Shown piece after piece: positions 58,193-64,000 of a DNA stretch of 64,000 nucleotides. How positions within the stretch are numbered: position 1 is the stretch's first letter; each line of letters begins with the position of its first letter. The notes beneath the pieces are model-generated. The model searched no databases and was not told where the DNA came from. It saw nothing but the letters and a program-made list of their open reading frames with translations. A program made the translations under genes and the position numbers. The DNA lies in the NCBI GenBank assembly GCA_022495005.1, contig JAGYXB010000559.1:2108001-2172000 (forward strand), given 5' to 3'. The DNA is from Rhyacophila brunnea. Taxonomy: Eukaryota; Arthropoda; Insecta; Trichoptera; Rhyacophilidae.

Positions 58193-59000
58193 TGTACGCG
58201 ACGCAATCTAAGTTGCTGATATTGACCTCTAAAACCTTAAAGATATGCACTTATCTTAGGGACTTACGCGCCCAGCAGGCCTATGTTATAACTAGTGATA
58301 TAAACATAGGGCTGCAGGTCGTGGTTCATTCCTGAATCCTGGTCTTCCAGTAACAATGCAATCATATACAAGTACATAAGTCTAAGTCATCAACATATAG
58401 TGTGTAAAATATTCAGAGCATTCTGACAAGAGCTAAAAACGGAATTGGAACCGAACCATGTGGATCCCACACTTAACTTGAACTGAAACACGAACCCCTT
58501 AATATATATAATATTGCGGATCCAGAGATGTTGATGTTTGTGGAATTTGTTGTAAGTACGTCATTTTAGTTTAAAATAATTTCTGATAACAGTTTACTAA
58601 TGATATCACCGCGAACAGCATAACTTGGTAGCGATGTAGGTAATTGGTAATTGAATCGGCGAAATGGGTTACTACCAAAACGCGACTTGACTTATTGACT
58701 CGTTATCGAAATTATTATACTTGTTATGGTTAAAAATTAAAATATTCTTCATATTATAATCTCTCTAGTATTGTTTTTGCATGCACCTTATTTTAATGAC
58801 AACTCAATACATACGACCATAACTTAGCCAAAATAAATTCTCCAAAAATCCAATTAAAAAATCAAAAAAATAATAAGTTACCTGCTTGAATATTAATGAG
58901 TGAGATTGACGATTTACCTCAATTGTTTTTTAAATATACACGAAGCTTCTAGACTTTCTAGAGTTTTCTTATGATGCAAAATCCGCCATGACAGTATGAG
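58193..59000. other. AT-rich stretch between two hAT MITEs
   Basis: No coding signal or repeat with defined ends seen. Confidence 0.35.
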
Positions 59001-59657
59001 TAGGGATTGCAATACCGAATGAAAATGCCAATACCGGTTTTTCGGTGTTTTTTATTGAATACCGGTATTTCTTAAACATTAAAAAAACAGAAGTAGGTGC
59101 TTATCAAAAAATGTAGCTATTAAAATCTTTTAAAAATATTATTTTATAGCATAAACCTACATACCTACATTTATTATGTTGACATTTAAAAATATGTATT
59201 GAAAATAATTGTAGAACTAGTGATTTTTTACAAATAATTTGAATATATTGATAATTTTAACTAAAGCCCTCAAAAGTTCATCAAGTGCAAATATGTCCGG
59301 CTGCAGGAAAAGCTTCTTAAATTCAACGCTTGTACAGTCATCAATAATATAGAATAATTGAACATTTTTGTCACGGATGTTTTCTATTTCGAAATAATAT
59401 TTTGATAATTCATCGCGACAATTACTTATATAAATATTATATTTGATGAAATTTGTTTTATTGTTTTTTTACCTCTGTTGGATTCACTCAATATACCTAA
59501 TATTTGCATTTTAGCAGCACATAACTTGTAATTCATTTTCAAAAACGTAAACGAGTGTGCTTTCTTAATACTGAAAATTCCGGTATTTTGTATTTTTAAC
59601 ACCGGTATTGATAAATATTGGAATACCGGCTTTGAAATATCGGTATTGCAATCCCTA
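59001..59657. mobile_element. hAT MITE, TAGGGATTG family, 657 bp
   Basis: TAGGGATTGCAATACCGAAT and GGTATTGCAATCCCTA are the termini, flanked by a perfect 8-bp duplication AGTATGAG (58993-59000 and 59658-59665). Compared with 52936-53552 it has a small extra piece near 59275-59310 (CATCAAGTGCAAATATGTCC). Confidence 0.88.
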
Positions 59658-59800
59658 AGTATGAGGAATACTGATTGGTTAGAAAGAAATTAGTGCCAGA
59701 AGAGAACACTCCAATAGTTTTACAGGTACTGTTCGGTTAAAGCGGATACAGCGGAAAACGCATTTTGAAAATAGCCGATAAACTGGATTATTCGTTAGTT

Positions 59801-59843
59801 TGGGTTAGGTTAGGTTGGGTTAGGTTAGGTTTGGTTAGGTTAA
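59801..59843. repeat. Telomere-like GGTTA run
   Basis: Degenerate tandem GGTTA units (GGGTTAGGTTAGGTTGGGTT and following), the complement type of the insect TTAGG telomere repeat. The left flank (AATAGCCGATAAACTGGATT) resembles one near 45150, so it belongs to a dispersed repeat rather than a chromosome end. Confidence 0.65.
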
Positions 59844-59879
59844 GGGGGGACATGCTCGTCGAAAGTCAAAATTGAGTTT

Positions 59880-60262
59880 TTATTGTATTTTCAAACCATG
59901 ATTCTGGACACTCTGTTATGTGCCATTCAAATTTGTACCGTTAGTTAGTCACCCAGCGGGTTCGAGCGGCTGAAACATGTCGCATCTTGTTCATTTCTTT
60001 TGTTTGTTTTTATTGTTTCCTTCCTAGAAGTATTCCAGAATAACAAACCACTCGACAGCTGGACGTCTCACAAGAAGGACGCATTTGTGTACCTTGTAAT
60101 TTTGTGTACCTTGTAATATTCAACATTATATTAGTTTACCAGAAATAATAATTGTATGTGATTTTGTGTTATAAATCGGAATAAAAGAAAACGTTAAATC
60201 TAATTAATAATATCTTTTAATAAAACCAACCCATAACATAAAATTGGTGTCAGGAAGTGTGG
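59880..60262 (+). other. Probable 5' LTR end and primer-binding site of the gypsy element
   Basis: AATAAA at 60180-60185 fits the LTR polyadenylation signal and the LTR probably ends near 60240. TGGTGTCAGGAAGTGTGG from 60245 starts with TGG, as a primer-binding site complementary to a tRNA 3' CCA end should. The left edge of the LTR cannot be placed because the 3' LTR is outside the window. A CT/TTCAA-rich leader follows to 60799. Confidence 0.5.
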
Positions 60263-60799
60263 ATAAAGCTAAAATAACGTGAAATAAATTAACGGTGAAT
60301 TCAAATTCTTTAAAAATAGCAAGAATCCTAAAAATAAAACACATAATAATATTACGTATAAACTAATTGTTTTTTAAAGTACATCGTTGTGAAAAACGAA
60401 CGGAAATTAAAAATCTATTTAATAATATAAAGTTGTATATTCTCCTAAATCATCAAAATCATTAAAGCAAGAGTCTTCAAATATCTTCAAATTCCTAAAT
60501 TCGACGAATAATCTCCAATTCTCCAATTCTTCAAAATCAAAACTCGAATTCTACAAGCTCCAACTTCAAATCTTCAAGCTCCAGCTTCATATTCTCAAGC
60601 TACAGCTTCATAATCTTCTACAGCTACAGCTTTCATATTCTTACAGCTTCAGCGTCCATCCATCAGATCTTCAAATCTCCAATATCATCAAGACATAATC
60701 TCCGAGTGTCAAGTGCTTAGTGTATATAACAGTGACAGTGTAAAGTGTAGGTATTTATTCTCCACAACAGAACGGTAAATTAATTATTCATTCATTTAT

Positions 60800-61666
60800 A
60801 TGAAAATTATCAATAACTACAATAATACTATGTCGTCACTAAGCTTAGATACCCTGATGAAATTTATTTCAACCTTCGATGGAGAAAGGAAAAATCTATA
60901 CCCATTTCTTAATGACTGTGATACGGCTATTGAAATATGTCCGAATGAATTAAAACCCGTCCTGTTAAAATACATGATTCACTGCGTAGTAGGCAACGCC
61001 AAATATACAATTTCGAATTATAAATTTGAATCTTATGACAATTTCAAATCTTTTCTAAATACTACTTACGGTGAAAATAAACATACGTCTCAATTAGAAT
61101 TAGAACTCAGAAATTGCAAACAGGATTATAAAGAACCTATTATCAAATTTATTCAGCGTGTAGAGAATTGCAGAAATAACCTCATCAATGCAATCAGACT
61201 TATACATAAAAATGACGACGAGTTAAAAGGTCGGATTAAACAAATCGAGGATAGTGCTCTAAATACCTTCATGCTAGGAATCCATCCTCAAACGTCTATG
61301 GTAGTTCGATTGTCTAAGCCAACAACATTAACAGAAGCAGCAAACGTGGCTATAGACGAGGATAAGATTTTAAATGATTTCAAAGGTATGCACATAAACT
61401 ATAAAAATAATAATCATAATCAGTCACATCATTTCAATTACAACAATCAAAATATAAATCAGTTCAAAACTTCAGTAAATAAAGTGTGCAGGTATTGCAA
61501 AAAATCAGGACACTTAATCGAAGAGTGCAGAAAACGACAGTACAATAATCGTTTTAAAAATAATTCAATCCTTCTCAGCTTCAAACTAATCAAACAAATC
61601 CAAATGTTTCTTTCGATCAATCTCCGCAAAATTCACAAAATTCGCAAAATTATCCAAACACTTTAA
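60800..61666 (+). pseudogene. Ty3/gypsy gag with a 3' frameshift
   Basis: The open frame of 288 codons carries a gag-like capsid region (FISTFDGERKNLYPFLNDCD; FMLGIHPQTSMVV) and one CCHC zinc knuckle, CRYCKKSGHLIEEC, near residues 231-244. A second in-frame ATG follows ten codons after the first. After about 61560 the frame turns into Ile/Lys-rich sequence, while the next frame reads a Gln/Asn/Pro-rich tail typical of gag C-termini and runs to a stop at about 61735. A small indel near 61555-61565 has therefore shifted the reading. The pol frame overlaps this tail, so a -1 shift between gag and pol was probably used by the ancestor. Confidence 0.75.
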
Positions 61667-61736
61667 ACTTCCAGCACTCCAGGAGACCTGCCTCCTCCTG
61701 GAACGTGCAAAGCATTCAGGCAGAATATTTTCATTA

Positions 61737-62800
61737 GAACCAAGTACAGCGTATGTTGAATTTCCATATACAGAAAAAAAAAATCTAAAATTATTGATTG
61801 ATACTGGCGCCGACATCTCATTAGTAAAAATAAGTTCCCTAGATGGAAACGAACTTGTTAATGAAACTGAACTCGTCACGCTCAAAGGTATCGATAACTC
61901 TCCGAATCCAGTAAAAACTATCGGAACAGTTAATTTAACATTTCCTTTAAAATATATGCAAATTCGTCATACTATTCACATTATTCCAAACCATGTCACT
62001 AATGTTCCTTTAGACGGATTACTAGGTCATGACTTTTTCGTCAATAATAATGCGAAAATTGACTATGAAACTAATACATTACATATACACGATGAAATTA
62101 TTCCTATATTTAATAAAATCAATAATCCTATGTATACCTTAAAGCCTAGATCTGAAACACTTATAGAATTAGTTGTTCGAAATCCTGAAATTAACCAAGG
62201 TATAATACCAGATGTTCAAATTCTTCCAGATGTATTCCTATCACGTGCTCTAACTAAGGTACGTCCTGGAAACAAGGTATATGCGACCGTTCTTAATAAT
62301 AGTGAAAAGTCGGTTAATATATTGTCTAATCACATATACCTCGAACCTTTTAATGAACACGAAAGTTTTCTTTACTTTGCAAATACTTTAGAATCTTTAG
62401 ATAATAATCCATCGCGTAATCAACGAATTCAAAATGAATTACGATTATCCCATTTAAATACGGAAGAAGCCAATTCAGTTTTAACATTATGTCAAGAATT
62501 CAATAATATATTTCATTTAGATGGTGATTTATTAACCCATACAAACACTACGCATCATGAAATACCTGTGACATCTCAAGTACCAATATATACTAAATCT
62601 TACAGGTATCCGGAAGTACATAAGACAGAAGTTAAAAATCAAATCGAGAAAATGCTTTCGCAAAATATAATAGAACACTCCAATTCACCATGGTCCTCGC
62701 CTCTTTGGATTGTACCTAAAAAAAATGACGCATCAGGTAAAAAGAAATGGAGAATCGTTATCGATTATAGAAAGCTTAATGACGTAACTCCGGTTTCCAC
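61737..62800 (+). pseudogene. Ty3/gypsy pol, protease and start of reverse transcriptase
   Basis: Open in frame before the TTG at 61794; no ATG is expected because pol is read by frameshifting. The retropepsin active site LLIDTGADISLV is at about 61791-61826 and GLLGHDFF at about 62013-62036. A linker follows, then the N-terminal reverse-transcriptase signature (SPWSSPLWIVPKK; WRIVIDYRKLND) to about 62790. The frame then breaks: a deletion of roughly 25-30 codons removes the segment with the first catalytic Asp of the polymerase, and similarity resumes in another frame at about 62791. Confidence 0.85.
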
Positions 62801-64000
62801 CAAATCCCCATGTCTCCTAAAGATTCAGCTAAAACTGCTTTTTCCACTGATCAAGGACATTATCAGTTTTCTAAAATGGCTTTTGGGCTTAAAAATGCGG
62901 TATCGTGTTTTCAGAGACTAATGAATAATGTTCTCTCTGGTTTACAAGGAATTAAATGCTTTGTTTACTTGGATGATATTGTAATATACGCTGACTCCAT
63001 AGAATCCCATTCTCAGAAACTACGCGAAATCTTTCAACGCCTTAACCAGCACAATCTTAAACTGCAACCGGATAAATGCGAATTTATGCGTCACGAAGTT
63101 GCGTACTTAGGACATATCATTTCCGAAGATGGAGTTAAACCAAACCCCTCAAAAGTCTTATCAATTACAAACTATCCCAAGCCTAAAAATACCAAAGATA
63201 TAAAATCATTTCTTGGTCTCGTAGGATATTACAGAAAATTTATTCCAGAGTTTTCAAAAATTTCTCAAAATCTTACTTGTTTATTAAAAAAGGATGTAAT
63301 TTTCAAATGGACTAAGGTTCAAGATGATGCTTTCGAAACATTAAAAAATAAATTACTTACTGAACCAGTCTTACAATTTCCAGACTTCACGCAACCGTTT
63401 AACCTTACAACGGATGCTTCAAACTTTGCTATAGGGGCCGTATTATCACAAGGACCTATATCCAGAGATCTTCCTATAGCATATGCATCTCGTACACTAA
63501 ATAGGGCTGAAACAAATTACTCTACGACTGAACGGGAGTTACTCGGGATCGTTTGGTCTTGTAAACACTTCAGACCCTATCTCTATGGCCGAAAATTTAA
63601 AATAATCACGGATCATCGTCCTCTCACATGGCTTTTTAATGTTAAGGATCCCGGTTCTAGACTCATTAGATGGCGATTAAAGTTAGAAGAATACGATTAC
63701 GAAATCATTTATAAACCAGGTAAATTAAACTCTAATGCTGACGCTTTGTCCCGAATCGAAAATCAAAATACTGTTCTTGTAAATAATCCTTTTACCGATA
63801 ATCCTTCATATTCATACAATGACTTTCTCGAGAAACAAAATGAACGTTTCAATGTCAACTTAAATGAAATCGACGAATCCCTTCTAAATCAAAAACAATC
63901 AATTGCGCACTGTATTTCAAATGATAAATCAATGTCCAAAGGGATAGCTTTAGAAATAAGTACAATCATTACCAATCATGATGAATTAGTTAGTACACAT
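62791..64000 (+). pseudogene. Ty3/gypsy pol, rest of reverse transcriptase and RNase H, cut by window end
   Basis: A single frame is open to the last base. It contains the remaining polymerase catalytic motif FVYLDDIVIY (about 62960), FLGLVGYYRKFIPEF, then an RNase H domain (LTTDASNFAIGAVLSQG, TERELLGIVWSCKHF, ITDHRPLTWLF) and ADALSRI. The integrase should follow right of the window. The YLDD box and RNase H residues look intact, but the polymerase is inactive as read because of the upstream deletion. No envelope gene can be judged from this window. Confidence 0.88.

Noticed and set aside
59801..59843. True telomere or chromosome end
   Set aside because: The run is short, degenerate, flanked on both sides by ordinary interspersed repeats, and similar runs occur internally elsewhere in the window.
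1..64000. tRNA, rRNA, CRISPR array, bacterial or phage genes
   Set aside because: No cloverleaf with A/B boxes, rRNA core, regularly spaced repeats with unique spacers, or operon-like gene packing was recognised by eye; a covariance-model search would be needed to be sure about small RNAs.

Overview
The window is AT-rich eukaryotic DNA, almost certainly from an insect. Genes are split by canonical GT-AG introns (one is GC-AG), there is no operon structure, and most non-coding space is DNA-transposon debris: hAT, pogo/Tigger-like, piggyBac-like and many small foldback elements, plus a Ty3/gypsy retrotransposon at the right end. Dispersed GGTTA/TTAGG-type runs and TAGG/TACC microsatellites fit Hemiptera or Lepidoptera. 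I cannot name the species.

Layout. 1-6300: the last three exons of pescadillo (+; 5' exons lie left of the window), then an intergenic space with two nested pogo-like elements. 6746-13549: a complete pelota/Dom34 gene (-), seven exons, 385 residues, with a piggyBac relic in its last intron. 14486-26291: a twelve-exon gene (+) for an unrecognised coiled-coil protein, divergent from pelota; its introns hold a three-deep stack of hAT elements and other MITEs, and one exon is part of an 88-bp-arm inverted duplication. 27886-36452: a four-exon gene (-) for a ~1190-residue unrecognised protein whose big exon holds thirteen 30-residue repeats in a higher-order array. 36453-46460: no gene found; long inverted repeats, a LINE 3' end and hAT MITEs. 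46461-46694: the first coding exon (+) of a likely CLIP-190/restin-type microtubule protein, whose remaining exons are not seen. 49389-56325: two MADF-domain genes (+), one apparently nested inside the 6.2-kb intron of the other. 56326-59657: hAT MITEs. About 59700-64000: the 5' part of a decayed Ty3/gypsy element (LTR, gag, protease, RT, RNase H), cut by the window end.

How the genes relate: pelota (ribosome rescue) and pescadillo (60S ribosome assembly) are ordinary housekeeping genes and I see no operon-like link between neighbours. The two MADF genes are the one local pair that looks duplicated and structurally entangled. No bacterial or phage sequence, tRNA, rRNA or CRISPR array was recognised. 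Intron-exon models were built by eye from splice signals, phase matching and protein similarity, without transcript data.
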